From Velocimicrobium porci (lineage in GTDB: Bacteria; Bacillota; Clostridia; Lachnospirales; Lachnospiraceae), in assembly GCF_009696045.1 (NCBI RefSeq), contig NZ_VUMT01000004.1, positions 98,884-162,883 of the forward strand: DNA of 64,000 bases, in the 5' to 3' direction. The notes under the pieces are model-generated. The model was not told the DNA's origin, searched no databases, and saw only the letters and a list, made by a program, of their open reading frames with translations. Position 1 is the stretch's first letter. Every line of letters starts with the position of its first letter. Of the stretch, positions 19,129 through 28,392 are shown piece after piece. Made by a program: the position numbers and the translations under genes.

Positions 19129-20034
19129 CTACAACTCATATGGCGTCATCTGATATACATAATAATTCAGCCAATTAGCATACATCGTATTCGCATGTCC
19201 TCTCCACCGAAGTAGTGGCTTCTGATCTGGGTCATTATTTGGATAATAATTTTTTGGCAGCGCAATTTCAAGACCTTTCTTTTTATCTCTTTTATATTCC
19301 GCATCTAAAGTCATTCGGTCGTATTCTAGATGTCCCAATACAAAGATTTGTTTTCCTTCTTTTGCATAAACAATAAAAACTCCTGCTTCTTTCGATTCTG
19401 CCAGAATTGTTAAATTATCATTTCCCAATATTTCTTCTTTATTTACTCCTGTATGGCGGGAATGAGGTGCCCAGAATACATCATCAAAACCTCTTACAAA
19501 TGGACACTTTCGATGAAAAACTTCATGCTCAAATAAACCAAACATTTTTTTATCCAGCAAATATTTATGTACCCCATAATGATAATAAAGTCCTGCCTGA
19601 GCTCCCCAGCATATGTGCAATGTTGACGTCACATGTGTCTTAGACCATTCCATAATTTTTTTCAATTCATCCCAATATGCCACCTCTTCAAATTCCATCT
19701 GTTCAACCGGTGCCCCCGTAATAATCAAACCATCAAATTTTTGTTCTTCCACATCCTCATAAGTCAGATAAAACTTATCTAAATGACTCGCCAATGTATT
19801 TTTTCCAATATAAGATGCAGTTGTTAAAAAAGTTACATCTACCTGCAATGGTGTATTCGATAGACTTCGAAGAAGCTGCACTTCGGTTTCTTCTTTCAAT
19901 GGCATTAAATTTAATATCGCAATTTGTAATGGTCGAATGTCCTGTGATAACGCCCTGTTTTCATCCATCACAAATATATTTTCATTTTCTAATACTTTTT
20001 TCGCCGGTAAATTATTTTGAACTTTAATTGGCAT
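19129..20034 (-). CDS. metA: Homoserine O-acetyltransferase (MetA family)
   Basis: A 301-residue MetA-family enzyme that activates homoserine in methionine synthesis. The nucleophile Cys lies in [17 protein letters not shown], and [19 protein letters not shown] ends the conserved core. In this family the residue after the TGAPV turn helps set acyl-donor use. Here it is Glu in [16 protein letters not shown], as in the acetyl-CoA-using Bacillus enzymes, while E. coli has Gly, so acetyl-CoA is predicted. The Met at 20034 was chosen because GGGGAGG precedes it; the upstream in-frame Met overlaps that site. It lies 57 bp after ligA on the same strand, with no SAM riboswitch or T-box visible. Confidence 0.93.
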   Translation of the reverse strand: MPIKVQNNLPAKKVLENENIFVMDENRALSQDIRPLQIAILNLMPLKEETEVQLLRSLSNTPLQVDVTFLTTASYIGKNTLASHLDKFYLTYEDVEEQKFDGLIITGAPVEQMEFEEVAYWDELKKIMEWSKTHVTSTLHICWGAQAGLYYHYGVHKYLLDKKMFGLFEHEVFHRKCPFVRGFDDVFWAPHSRHTGVNKEEILGNDNLTILAESKEAGVFIVYAKEGKQIFVLGHLEYDRMTLDAEYKRDKKKGLEIALPKNYYPNNDPDQKPLLRWRGHANTMYANWLNYYVYQMTPYEL

Positions 20035-20091
20035 CTTTTTACCTCCCCTTTTCATTTGAACTTATACTGCTGTAACATGACCTACAAAATA

Positions 20092-22044
20092 CTAAAGCAT
20101 ATCAATAAATTCCTGTTCTGTAATAATTGGTACACCTAGTTCTTTTGCTTTTTTATTTTTCGATGAATTAGATTCTATATCGTTGTTAATCAAATAATTT
20201 GTCTTTGAAGTAACAGAACCTGTTACTTTACCCCCTTTTTCCTCAATTACTGCCTTCACCTCGTTTCGATTTGCAAACTGGTGAACAGAACCGGTAATAA
20301 CAAAGGTAAGCCCTTCTAATGACTGTTCCTCTTTATTCTCTTTCATTTCTTCTAAATGAATTTCTTTTAATAAATCATCAACAATTCGATTATTTTCCTC
20401 TTTCTCAAAATACGCTTCAAAAAACTTTGCAATTACCTCTCCCACACCTTGGATTTCTATCAATTGTTCGGCTTTTGCATGTCGGATTTTTTCAAATTCA
20501 TAGCCAAACTCTTTACAAATCAATTTAGCATTTGATAAACCAATATTAGGAATACCCAGACTGTACAAAAATTTAACTACATTAGTTTTTCTGCTTTTTT
20601 CAATCGAATCCATCATATTTTGAAATGATTTTTCTCCAAAACCTTCCATTGTGACAATCATATCCTTATGCTCATTTAATTTGTAAATATCCGCAATCTC
20701 TTTTATTATTCCAATATTAATCAGCTTTTCCAACGTTGCCTCTGAAAGCCCTTCAATGTTCATCGCGTCCCTGCTCACAAATAAAGTAAGTGATTTCACT
20801 TTTTTGGCTAAACATTCTTTATTTATACAATATAATGCTTTTACGCCGTTTTCATTTTTAATAACTGTTTCATGTTCGCATACCGGGCAATGTTCAGGTA
20901 TCGGCAAATTACCACTTTTTGTTAAATTTTCTGCAATTTGTGGTATAATCATATTTGCTTTATATACAGTTATTGTATCACCTATTCCAAGCTCCAAATT
21001 TTCAACAATACTAATATTGTGAAGACTTGCTCTGCTTACCGTCGTTCCTTCTAGTTCCACCGGCTCAAATATCGCAACCGGATTAATAAGACCTGTTCTT
21101 GAAGCACTCCATTCTACCTCAGTCAATTTTGTTTCTTTTATTTCATCTGCCCATTTAAATGCAATGGAATCCTTCGGAAATTTTGCCGTTCTCCCAAGGG
21201 ACTGTCCATATGAAATATCATCGAATATGAGAACAAGACCATCGGAAGGAAAATCATTCTGCTCAATTTGCTTTGAAAACCAAAGAACGGTTTGCTCTAT
21301 TGTTTCCTTTTGAACCATTTTTCCCTCAACAACCTCGAATCCCATGCTTGCAAGCCATTTTCTCTGTTCTTCTCTGGAATTCTTAAAATCAACTCCATCC
21401 GCTTGCACAAGTGCAAAAGCAAAAAAGTGAACGTTTCGTTTTGCCGTGATTTCACTATTTAACTGACGTACTGAGCCACTACATAAGTTTCTTGGGTTCT
21501 TGTATTTCGCATCAATCAAATCAATTTCCTGATTAATTGCCTCAAAATCCGAATATTTTATTACTGCCTCGCCACGTAAAACCAATTCTCCCTTATAAGA
21601 AATACGAAGTGGAAGATTTTTAAATGTTTTGGCATTATTGGTTATTACTTCACCTGTTACACCATTTCCTCTTGTTACCGCCTTCACAAGTTCACCGTTT
21701 TGATAAGTTAAAACAATCGTCAACCCATCCAATTTCCAAGAAAGAATTCCTTCTTTCTCTCCAAGCCAGTCTGCCAAAGCTGCGACCTCTTTTGTCTTGT
21801 CCAAAGAAAGCATCGGATACGCATGATTTTCTTTTGGAAGTTCACTTAAAACCTCATATCCTACTGACACAGTAGGACTACCAGCCATCACAATATTGGT
21901 TTCTTTCTCTAACTCAACCAGTTCATCGTATAACTTGTCATATTCGAAGTTACTGATTATTTCTTCTGCATCTTGATAGTAAGCCTTCGCTGCCTTATCT
22001 AACGTTAAAATTAACTCTTTCATCCGTTCCAACTTTGAATTCAT
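20092..22044 (-). CDS. ligA: NAD-dependent DNA ligase LigA
   Basis: A bacterial DNA ligase of about 650 residues, joining nicks with NAD+. The order is an Ia-like region, adenylation domain with the active-site Lys in SWKLDG, OB fold, zinc finger (CPVC ... CINKEC), helix-hairpin-helix repeats and a C-terminal BRCT domain (LEGLTFVITGSVHQF to the end). The active-site motif reads KLDG where KIDG or KVDG is commoner, and the first domain looks short, so it may be a second, divergent LigA; this needs the rest of the genome. The start at the ATG at 22044, behind GAGGA, avoids overlap with the rluF-like stop codon; the upstream GTG lacks a ribosome site. Confidence 0.9.
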   Translation of the reverse strand: MNSKLERMKELILTLDKAAKAYYQDAEEIISNFEYDKLYDELVELEKETNIVMAGSPTVSVGYEVLSELPKENHAYPMLSLDKTKEVAALADWLGEKEGILSWKLDGLTIVLTYQNGELVKAVTRGNGVTGEVITNNAKTFKNLPLRISYKGELVLRGEAVIKYSDFEAINQEIDLIDAKYKNPRNLCSGSVRQLNSEITAKRNVHFFAFALVQADGVDFKNSREEQRKWLASMGFEVVEGKMVQKETIEQTVLWFSKQIEQNDFPSDGLVLIFDDISYGQSLGRTAKFPKDSIAFKWADEIKETKLTEVEWSASRTGLINPVAIFEPVELEGTTVSRASLHNISIVENLELGIGDTITVYKANMIIPQIAENLTKSGNLPIPEHCPVCEHETVIKNENGVKALYCINKECLAKKVKSLTLFVSRDAMNIEGLSEATLEKLINIGIIKEIADIYKLNEHKDMIVTMEGFGEKSFQNMMDSIEKSRKTNVVKFLYSLGIPNIGLSNAKLICKEFGYEFEKIRHAKAEQLIEIQGVGEVIAKFFEAYFEKEENNRIVDDLLKEIHLEEMKENKEEQSLEGLTFVITGSVHQFANRNEVKAVIEEKGGKVTGSVTSKTNYLINNDIESNSSKNKKAKELGVPIITEQEFIDML

Positions 22045-22051
22045 ATTTGTA

Positions 22052-22786
22052 TTATTCCTCACTTCTACTATTTAGATTTGATTCTAAAATTTTCTTTTCC
22101 ATTGGAGTTATTTTGCGGTATGTTCCCACTCGAAGCCGTCCAAGCTCAATATTCATAATACGAATACGTTTCAATCGGGAAACCTTATACCCTACAGCCT
22201 CACACATACGTCTAATCTGCCTGTTTAATCCTTGTGTCAAAATGATTTTAAAAGTCTTTTCATCAAGAACCGTTATCTTACATGGTCTGGTTGTCCGTTC
22301 CAGCTCTTCTAAATAAATTCCTTTCTGCATCGTATCAACCATTTCTTTTGTAATCTTTTTATTGACTGTTACAATATATTCTTTTTCATGATAGTTACTT
22401 CCCCGTAATATTTTATCAACAAGTTCGCCTTGATTTGTTAATAAAATCAGACCTTCCGATTCCTTATCCAGCCTTCCAATCGGATAAATTCGTTTTCCAT
22501 AATTAATATAATCAACTATATTATTTTTATCCTTTTTGCTCGTTGTGCAGACAATTCCTCTTGGCTTGTGAAAGGCAATCAGAATATCTTCTTCCTCTTT
22601 TATCACAGGTTTCCCGTCAACTTTAATCTCCTGGTCTGGAAACACCTTTTCTCCCATCACTGCCTTTACACCATCCACAGTAATTCTTCCTGCTTCTAGC
22701 AATCGGTCTGCCTCTCTTCTTGAACAATATCCAGCTTCGCTTAAATATTTATTGATACGGATTCCTTCCTCTTTCATTGATTGCAT
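22052..22786 (-). CDS. 23S rRNA pseudouridine synthase, RluF/RluB family
   Basis: A 244-residue pseudouridine synthase with an N-terminal S4 RNA-binding domain (RINKYLSEAGYCSRREADRL) and an RsuA-type catalytic domain. The catalytic Asp lies in IGRLDKESEGLILLTNQGEL. The C-terminal GLNRQIRRMCEAVGYKVSRL is the conserved core motif. The pattern resembles RluF (U2604 in E. coli), though RluB is close and cannot be excluded. It has an AGGAG ribosome site and is followed after a few bases by ligA. Its 5' region holds an elaborate nested hairpin. Confidence 0.88.
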   Translation of the reverse strand: MQSMKEEGIRINKYLSEAGYCSRREADRLLEAGRITVDGVKAVMGEKVFPDQEIKVDGKPVIKEEEDILIAFHKPRGIVCTTSKKDKNNIVDYINYGKRIYPIGRLDKESEGLILLTNQGELVDKILRGSNYHEKEYIVTVNKKITKEMVDTMQKGIYLEELERTTRPCKITVLDEKTFKIILTQGLNRQIRRMCEAVGYKVSRLKRIRIMNIELGRLRVGTYRKITPMEKKILESNLNSRSEE

Positions 22787-22844
22787 TTCTCTTTCTCCTA
22801 CTACATATCGTTAACTCTTTCGTATCCTCACTCATGAGGGACTT

Positions 22845-22989
22845 GCTCCACTTTGCGTGCCAGATGCGTGTTGCATACTTTTTGCAACAATACTCCTTTC
22901 GCATCTGTGCACATCCTCGCGGAGCGTTTTTGCTTTATAGGGGACGAAGTTTCCTATAAAGCAAGAGAGGGTGCACTTCTGCACCCTCT
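22845..22989. other. Structured intergenic region with three hairpins
   Basis: A nested stem contains GCTCC/GGAGC (22845-22849 with 22921-22925), GTGCCAGATGCG/CGCATCTGTGCAC (22857-22868 with 22900-22912, one bulge) and GTTGC/GCAAC (22870-22874 with 22884-22888). It is followed by a hairpin TGCTTTATAGG/CCTATAAAGCA (about 22931-22963) and a perfect 10-bp stem AGAGGGTGCA/TGCACCCTCT (22966-22989). The last may end the DUF975 gene transcript on the minus strand, although its T tract is weak. The rest could be a leader RNA of the rluF-ligA unit or an interspersed repeat. I recognise no known riboswitch. Confidence 0.5.
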
Positions 22990-22998
22990 TATTATATC

Positions 22999-23703
22999 CT
23001 AAAAAATATTTTTTGAAAAGCCACATAACTCAGCTTCGTCTGTCACTCCTTCTTGCAGAACATGAGCTCTCTGTGCTGCATAAAGCTCTGCTTTTGTTGC
23101 TTCAATATATGGTGCAACAAATAAGATACCAATTCCACAAAGCAACAGACCCAAAAGTGACCATCCAATAAAGGATAATTCCAATACAAAAATATTCCAT
23201 TTAAATCCATTTGTCATTTGACGGCTTAATTCAAATGCTCTCTTTCGAGAAATCTGTGGGTTTTCCATAATAATATATGGAACAAAATAATATTCATAAG
23301 TCTTTATTATTCCAGGTATGAAAAGCAATAAAGACCAAAGGAAGATGAATATCTGCTTTAATAATAGTGTCCCTATCGTATGCAAATAATTTCCGTTCGT
23401 AAATCCCGAAAACATGTCTGTAAACTCTGTGTCATACTGTCTGGAACGCATAAAAAAGTAACATTTTCCTGCAAGAAGCGGCAATGCCAAAAAAATCATA
23501 AACAAAAGCGTAAACGCAGTTCCTGAAAAGATAACAGTTGTAGGCAGCTCGTTTCCAAAAATCTTACTATAATTGGATACAATCTTATACGTAGAACCAA
23601 CATTAGCAATTAATTCTCCTACTAAAACAACCGCAAACGATAACCAATAGGTTCGTTTTAACACCTCTTTGGCATTTTGTTTTAACTCTCTTCTAGTCCA
23701 CAT
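22999..23703 (-). CDS. DUF975 family membrane protein
   Basis: A 234-residue integral membrane protein beginning MWTRRELKQNAKEVLKRTYW, the characteristic start of DUF975 proteins of Firmicutes. Several membrane segments follow, with the family-typical PGIIKTYEYYFVPYIIMENP and KRAFELSRQMTNG region. Its function is not known. It appears to be monocistronic, with a hairpin directly downstream. Confidence 0.85.
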   Translation of the reverse strand: MWTRRELKQNAKEVLKRTYWLSFAVVLVGELIANVGSTYKIVSNYSKIFGNELPTTVIFSGTAFTLLFMIFLALPLLAGKCYFFMRSRQYDTEFTDMFSGFTNGNYLHTIGTLLLKQIFIFLWSLLLFIPGIIKTYEYYFVPYIIMENPQISRKRAFELSRQMTNGFKWNIFVLELSFIGWSLLGLLLCGIGILFVAPYIEATKAELYAAQRAHVLQEGVTDEAELCGFSKNIF

Positions 23704-23753
23704 CCTATTTTCCCCTTTCCTCTCTTGGCAAATCCATTTGCCTATAATATATC

Positions 23754-24506
23754 TTATTCTGATTTTTTATCATTAGAAGTTTTCTCTTCTTTTGTTTCTT
23801 GTGTATCTTTATCAGAATTTGAAGCTTTTGTACCATTATTTAATACTTCTTCATTAAACTTCTTTAAATCTGCATCAATGCTTAACGCCTCTTCCAATTT
23901 TGTACTTACTTTATCTACTAAATTTTGGACTTCTTCCTCTTTATCGGTTTCTAAAATAAACTCACTAATCTTAGCATCTGCACCATTAAAAATCTGGAAT
24001 TGTCCATCATCTGTTTTCTGCAGGTATAAACGACTTAATCCAGGTGCTAGTGTCTTTATATCTTTAAATTTATACTCACTATAAATATATACAAGATAGC
24101 TTCCTTTCTCAAGTCCCTTTACTGTATAACACTCAATATTTTTAACATCATCAACATATCTGTACTTAGCTTTTATTTCTTTTTTATTAATTAAATCAGG
24201 ATTTGAATGGATTTCCTTTAAAAGATCCATATCACATTTCATTCCCCCACTATAATAACTTTTAACTAGCTTTATTATTTTTTTATTTGCTGTTTTTGTT
24301 AATACAGGTTCTTCTGGTTCTTCTGTTGGTTTTGGTGTTGCAGTTGTCTCTTCTGCTTTCTTTTCCGTATTTTCTGTTGCTTCTACTTTTTTTTCTACTT
24401 CTGTAGAAGTTTTTTTCGATGGTGATACAATCGAAAATACTACTAATCCAATAAACATTGTTGACATCGTTACTAATAAGACCATTTTTTTATATTTTAA
24501 TTTCAT
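23754..24506 (-). CDS. Membrane-anchored exported protein of unknown function
   Basis: A 250-residue protein with one N-terminal membrane segment (about 8-28, no lipobox), a low-complexity Glu/Thr/Pro linker (about 30-70), then a globular domain of about 130 residues (IIKLVKSYYSGGMKCDMD ... GLSRLYLQKTDDGQFQIFNG) and a second Lys/Glu-rich tail. The globular part has the look of an NTF2-like or similar small exported fold, which is only a guess. AAAGGAG precedes the ATG. The layout suggests a domain held away from the membrane in the cell wall space. Confidence 0.65.
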   Translation of the reverse strand: MKLKYKKMVLLVTMSTMFIGLVVFSIVSPSKKTSTEVEKKVEATENTEKKAEETTATPKPTEEPEEPVLTKTANKKIIKLVKSYYSGGMKCDMDLLKEIHSNPDLINKKEIKAKYRYVDDVKNIECYTVKGLEKGSYLVYIYSEYKFKDIKTLAPGLSRLYLQKTDDGQFQIFNGADAKISEFILETDKEEEVQNLVDKVSTKLEEALSIDADLKKFNEEVLNNGTKASNSDKDTQETKEEKTSNDKKSE

Positions 24507-24712
24507 TTTATTTCTCCTTTAATTACCCAAGATTCTATACTTTTTCATTCGGGTCATATCCTAAATAATATTATCAAATATATCCTGAAAAATCAATACT
24601 AATATTACCACGATTAACTGTTTTGTAATATTTTTGTAATATTTCTATTCTTTTCCTATTGATTATACCTCAAATTAAACTCTATGTAAATCAAATTTTT
24701 TTACAAAAGGTA

Positions 24713-24741
24713 TTTACATTTCTAACCAGATTGTATATAAT
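24713..24741 (+). promoter_or_regulatory. Promoter of tRNA-Arg
   Basis: TTTACA (24713-24718) and TATAAT (24736-24741) with 17-bp spacing, 27 bp ahead of the mature tRNA. The preceding intergenic stretch from 24507 is AT-rich and holds nothing else clear. Confidence 0.8.
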
Positions 24742-24768
24742 AGACTATGTGCTTATGAAAAAGTATTT

Positions 24769-24842
24769 GCATCCGTTGCATAGCTGGATAGTGCATTGGC
24801 TTCCGACGCCAAAGGTCGCAGGTTCGAATCCTGTCGGATGCA
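24769..24842 (+). tRNA. tRNA-Arg (anticodon CCG)
   Basis: A full cloverleaf: acceptor GCATCCG/CGGATGC, D arm with AGCTGGATAG, anticodon stem TTGGC/GCCAA with the seven-base loop TTCCGAC (anticodon CCG, reading CGG), T arm GCAGG-TTCGAAT-CCTGT, discriminator A. The 3' CCA is not encoded. It lies between its own promoter and a strong terminator. Confidence 0.95.
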
Positions 24843-24854
24843 TATAAGAATTCT

Positions 24855-24899
24855 AAAAACAGGGAAGAAATCTTCAATACTAGATTTTTCCCTGTTTTT
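24855..24899. terminator. Terminator after tRNA-Arg
   Basis: AAAAACAGGGAA (24855-24866) pairs with TTCCCTGTTTTT (24888-24899) over 12 bp. It can serve the tRNA on the plus strand and the converging DUF5688 gene on the minus strand. Confidence 0.85.
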
Positions 24900-24961
24900 A
24901 TTAATACATATAATCTGGTGAAATAGTTCTTCTATCGTATTTCTTTTTATTTATCTTGCTT

Positions 24962-25954
24962 CTAGATAGAAAATGCATTGGTTTCTCTGGAATACAAATA
25001 CACCTGATTCGATAAAACTTCTTCTTTTGGTACTTGTGTTCCATTTATATCTGATACCATCGCTTTTAAAACTTCTTTTTCTAATTTTACATCATTAGGG
25101 ATTAATAGAACCTCATGAATACTACTCGGTAGTATATAGAAATCAGACTGATATGTTTCGGCGAAATCCCGAATCACATCTTCATAGATTAAAGTACCTG
25201 CTCCATTCCTTCCACAGGTATTCGTCAATACATAAATTGGCGGGCTATCACTTTTTTTCAAACCGCCGGTTAAAGAATTCATCACACTCTCGATAACTTT
25301 TTCCTTATACTCTTCTTCCAAAACCGGCATGGACTCCATCGTATAATGATCTAGAACTCTCTGTATATCTTGTTTTATAATTTCTTCTATCACTTCTTCC
25401 ATTGTACAGATTCTAGCCGGAAAAATACGTGGTGTATTAATACTTGCAAGTTTTAATAATTCCTTTTTATCAATCTTCCATTCATTAAGCCAGTCATTGG
25501 TAACTTGGATTGTCCCAATCTCATTCGTATCTTTCCGAATCAGGCAGTGAAATACTATCGCCAAATCTAAAAATTTAAAATGAGGAATCTGCTCTAATAG
25601 CTCTTTATTTTTCTCATAGTTGACTAAGCGGTAAATAATACGGTTTTTTACTGCTTCAAAAGAAATATCAAGTGTATTATTCAACAACTCTTTTTCTCTT
25701 TTACAGTTTTCATAACAGCAGAGAATTTCTTCTACAATCGAATCAACCGATCTTCCATGACAAAACTCTTCATAAAACTCTTTTATATAAATACTAGGGG
25801 TAACCTTCTCTCCCTTCTTCAAAATTAAAATACTTTCGAGCTTCGTTCCATTATTTTTAATCACGGAATCTTTTGTAATCTCATACTCCTCTCCCATATA
25901 ACATCTAAGCTTATTTATAACTGCATCAATAAATTGTACAATTGTATCTTCCAT
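24962..25954 (-). CDS. DUF5688 family protein
   Basis: A 330-residue soluble protein that matches by pattern the DUF5688 family, common in Lachnospiraceae. Typical stretches are the N-terminal GEEYEI followed by KNNGTKLESILILKKGEKV, IYIKEFYEEF, the mid-protein FLDLAIVFHCLI, and the C-terminal LPSSIHEVLLIP and YLYSRET. No catalytic motif is apparent. Proteins of this family are often found scattered in many copies in one genome; their role is unknown. GGGGAG precedes the ATG. Confidence 0.75.
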   Translation of the reverse strand: MEDTIVQFIDAVINKLRCYMGEEYEITKDSVIKNNGTKLESILILKKGEKVTPSIYIKEFYEEFCHGRSVDSIVEEILCCYENCKREKELLNNTLDISFEAVKNRIIYRLVNYEKNKELLEQIPHFKFLDLAIVFHCLIRKDTNEIGTIQVTNDWLNEWKIDKKELLKLASINTPRIFPARICTMEEVIEEIIKQDIQRVLDHYTMESMPVLEEEYKEKVIESVMNSLTGGLKKSDSPPIYVLTNTCGRNGAGTLIYEDVIRDFAETYQSDFYILPSSIHEVLLIPNDVKLEKEVLKAMVSDINGTQVPKEEVLSNQVYLYSRETNAFSI

Positions 25955-26066
25955 TCAATCTCCCCTTCTCAATTTAGTAATAGTAAAATGTTATTGTCCC
26001 TTATTTTACAAGTCTTACTCGAAAATAACAACTCCAATTTTCACCAAACTTTTTCTCTTCTTTTGT

Positions 26067-26756
26067 CTATTTTTCCGATGCCGCACTGTAAGCAATAAAA
26101 ACTTGTCCCGGCAAATAGAAAAGCCACATACCAAGTCCGGAAATTTTTGTCATATGATTTAACATCTCAAAATCTAGATAAGAAGATGCCTGATAGATTC
26201 CTACATTCAAATCACACAGGAAATATAAAATAAAACCAATTGTCAAAAAAACAGCCTCTTTATTATGATGATAACTTATAAGCAGTTTACAAAGATTATA
26301 GGAAAAACAGGAAAAGTAGAAAATTGCGGTTTTTAAAACAACATCAATTTCTACTCCAAAAAATAAAAGAAGGAATAAAACAAACGCCGTTATGATCAGA
26401 CAAATAACAACCTGGCAAATCATTTTTTTCCTTTCTCGCCCGCTCAGATAATAAGAATATAGTCCCTGAACACACAGAAATGCGAAAAGTCCTGGTAAAT
26501 AATTTTCTGTGAACAAAAGAAAACAATCGGCTACCAAAAGAAATCCATAAATCCATTTAAAGATTCTCTGTTTCCAACTGCTTACTGCTTCTTTTGCACT
26601 CCAAACATAGAAAGCACAAAAGAAAATTCCAACATATTTGAAAATACCAGACAAAAGAATCTCTTGTCTGGTAATGTCTAATATGAAAAAATTAATATAA
26701 ATAAAACTTTCAAGAATAAAAAATAATTCTGTTCTCCTAGAACCAAATCTCTCCAT
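26067..26756 (-). CDS. Multi-spanning membrane protein, YhhN-like
   Basis: A 229-residue protein of about eight membrane segments. The C-terminal pattern (GFILYFLCDLNVG, then GMWLFYLPGQVFIAYSA) resembles the YhhN/TMEM86 lysoplasmalogenase family, where an Asp in the fifth or sixth helix and a late Gln-Val/Leu-Ile-Ala segment are conserved. The identity is low-confidence. Its start overlaps the end of the GGDEF-EAL gene by 20 bp, so the two are probably co-translated and could share a function at the membrane. Confidence 0.5.
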   Translation of the reverse strand: MERFGSRRTELFFILESFIYINFFILDITRQEILLSGIFKYVGIFFCAFYVWSAKEAVSSWKQRIFKWIYGFLLVADCFLLFTENYLPGLFAFLCVQGLYSYYLSGRERKKMICQVVICLIITAFVLFLLLFFGVEIDVVLKTAIFYFSCFSYNLCKLLISYHHNKEAVFLTIGFILYFLCDLNVGIYQASSYLDFEMLNHMTKISGLGMWLFYLPGQVFIAYSAASEK

Positions 26757-28293
26757 CTAATTTTCCGCCTTCCCGTACAATCTCAAGAAGCCGTCCTGCC
26801 GCTTTTGCAGGCACAGGCTCACTGTATAAAAACCCTTGTGCCTGATTGCATTTTGCATCTTTTAAAAAGTCTTCCTGGCTTCCACTTTCCACCCCTTCTG
26901 CAATGACATTGATACCTAATGCTCTTGCCAGAGAAATTAAAGTGGATATAATTGCTCTGCTATCTCTATCTTCGGTAATGCTGTCGATAAAACTTTTATC
27001 CAGTTTTAAACTATCCAAAGGAAGGTGTTTTAAATAATTCAATGAAGAATAACCGGTTCCAAAATCATCCAAGGAAAACAAAACACCTTTTTGTCTTAAG
27101 TCAAGAATACACTGCATTGTATAATTAATATCTTCAATCGCAATTTCTTCTTTAATTTCTAACTCCAAACAATTTGGAGCTATTCCCGTTTCCTCAATAA
27201 TATTACTAACCATGGAAACCAAATGTTTATCTCTAAACTGTCGTCTCGAAAGATTGACTGCAAGAATCACGGAAGGAAATCCCTGATTCTCCCATTCTTT
27301 TAATTGTTCACAGGCTCTTTTTAATACCCATTCACCAATTGTTACAATCAAACCGGTTTCCTCGGCAACCTGAATAAACTCCGCCGGCAATATAACACCC
27401 TTTGTTGGATGATTCCAACGAAGTAATGCCTCGAAACCTATAATTTTCTCATTTTCCAAGTCAATTTGTGGCTGATAATAAATATCAAATTCCTGATTTG
27501 TTATTGCACTTCGAAGCTGAGCCTGAATTTCTATTTTGTCCATCAAATCTTTATTAATTGATTCATCATAATAAAAGTAAGTATTTTTCCCATTACTCTT
27601 CGCTGCATATAATGCAGAATCAAGATTTTTCAGCACGGTCTGAGTCGTCTTTCCATCCTTTGGAACAAGACAGACTCCAATACTTAATGTCACAAAAAAT
27701 TCACGGGCAGCAAGCACAAACGGATAAGAAAAAATGCTTTGAATCTTTTTGATTTTTTCTTCATAGACACCAACATCTTCAATGTTCTGAGTTAATATAA
27801 TGAATTCATCTCCACCAAAGCAGGATAAATAATCATTTTCGTCTGTAATCTGCTTAATCCGGTCGGTTGCATCAATAAGAAGCTCATCTCCATAGGAATG
27901 GCCAAGCAATTCATTAATTCGCTTAAAATTATCTAAATCAATATACATCAGGGCGATTGTTTCATCTTTTCGGAGCGTTTTTATCACACTATCTAATTGT
28001 TCTGTAAAAGCTGTTCGATTTGGAAGCCCTGTAATGTGATCGGTATATGCGGTTTTTTTATATTTTTCTTCGCTCTTTTTTAACTCTTCGTACTTTTCAA
28101 TAATGATAGTATTTTCATTTTCTATCTTTTCATATTCTTCTTTTAGCTGATTATAACTTTCATTTATTTCTGTATATTTTTCTTTTATCTGTTCCTCTGC
28201 TTTTCTATTTTTACGATACTTTGTAATATAGTATAATAAGAAAAGAAATAAAAAAACACAAAGAATAGAAGTTGTAATTATTATCCAATTCAT
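26737..28293 (-). CDS. Membrane-bound GGDEF-EAL cyclic-di-GMP enzyme
   Basis: A 518-residue protein with an N-terminal membrane segment (about 3-22), a coiled coil (about 25-75), a GGDEF domain and an EAL domain. The diguanylate cyclase signature is intact (FGGDEFIIL), as are the phosphodiesterase motifs (GFEALLRWNHP; DDFGTGYSSL; KLDKSFID), so both activities are possible, although such tandem proteins usually favour one. It lies about 10 kb downstream of the pilus genes on the same strand; control of type IV pili by cyclic-di-GMP is known in other Clostridia but no riboswitch was found here. Confidence 0.93.
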   Translation of the reverse strand: MNWIIITTSILCVFLFLFLLYYITKYRKNRKAEEQIKEKYTEINESYNQLKEEYEKIENENTIIIEKYEELKKSEEKYKKTAYTDHITGLPNRTAFTEQLDSVIKTLRKDETIALMYIDLDNFKRINELLGHSYGDELLIDATDRIKQITDENDYLSCFGGDEFIILTQNIEDVGVYEEKIKKIQSIFSYPFVLAAREFFVTLSIGVCLVPKDGKTTQTVLKNLDSALYAAKSNGKNTYFYYDESINKDLMDKIEIQAQLRSAITNQEFDIYYQPQIDLENEKIIGFEALLRWNHPTKGVILPAEFIQVAEETGLIVTIGEWVLKRACEQLKEWENQGFPSVILAVNLSRRQFRDKHLVSMVSNIIEETGIAPNCLELEIKEEIAIEDINYTMQCILDLRQKGVLFSLDDFGTGYSSLNYLKHLPLDSLKLDKSFIDSITEDRDSRAIISTLISLARALGINVIAEGVESGSQEDFLKDAKCNQAQGFLYSEPVPAKAAGRLLEIVREGGKLDGEIWF

Positions 28294-28392
28294 AAATAAT
28301 CATTCTCCAACCAATTAATCTCTCTTGGTCATTATACTTGATTTTAATCGAAAAATCTACCTTTATCTATATTCTTAACAGATGATTCCATT

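Noticed and set aside
20035..20091. SAM riboswitch or T-box upstream of metA
   Set aside because: Only 57 bp separate metA from ligA, too short for either element, and no such motif is seen.
22777..23171. Short ORFs over the hairpin region near 22.8-23.2 kb
   Set aside because: They lack ribosome sites and overlap the structured region or the real DUF975 gene on the other strand.
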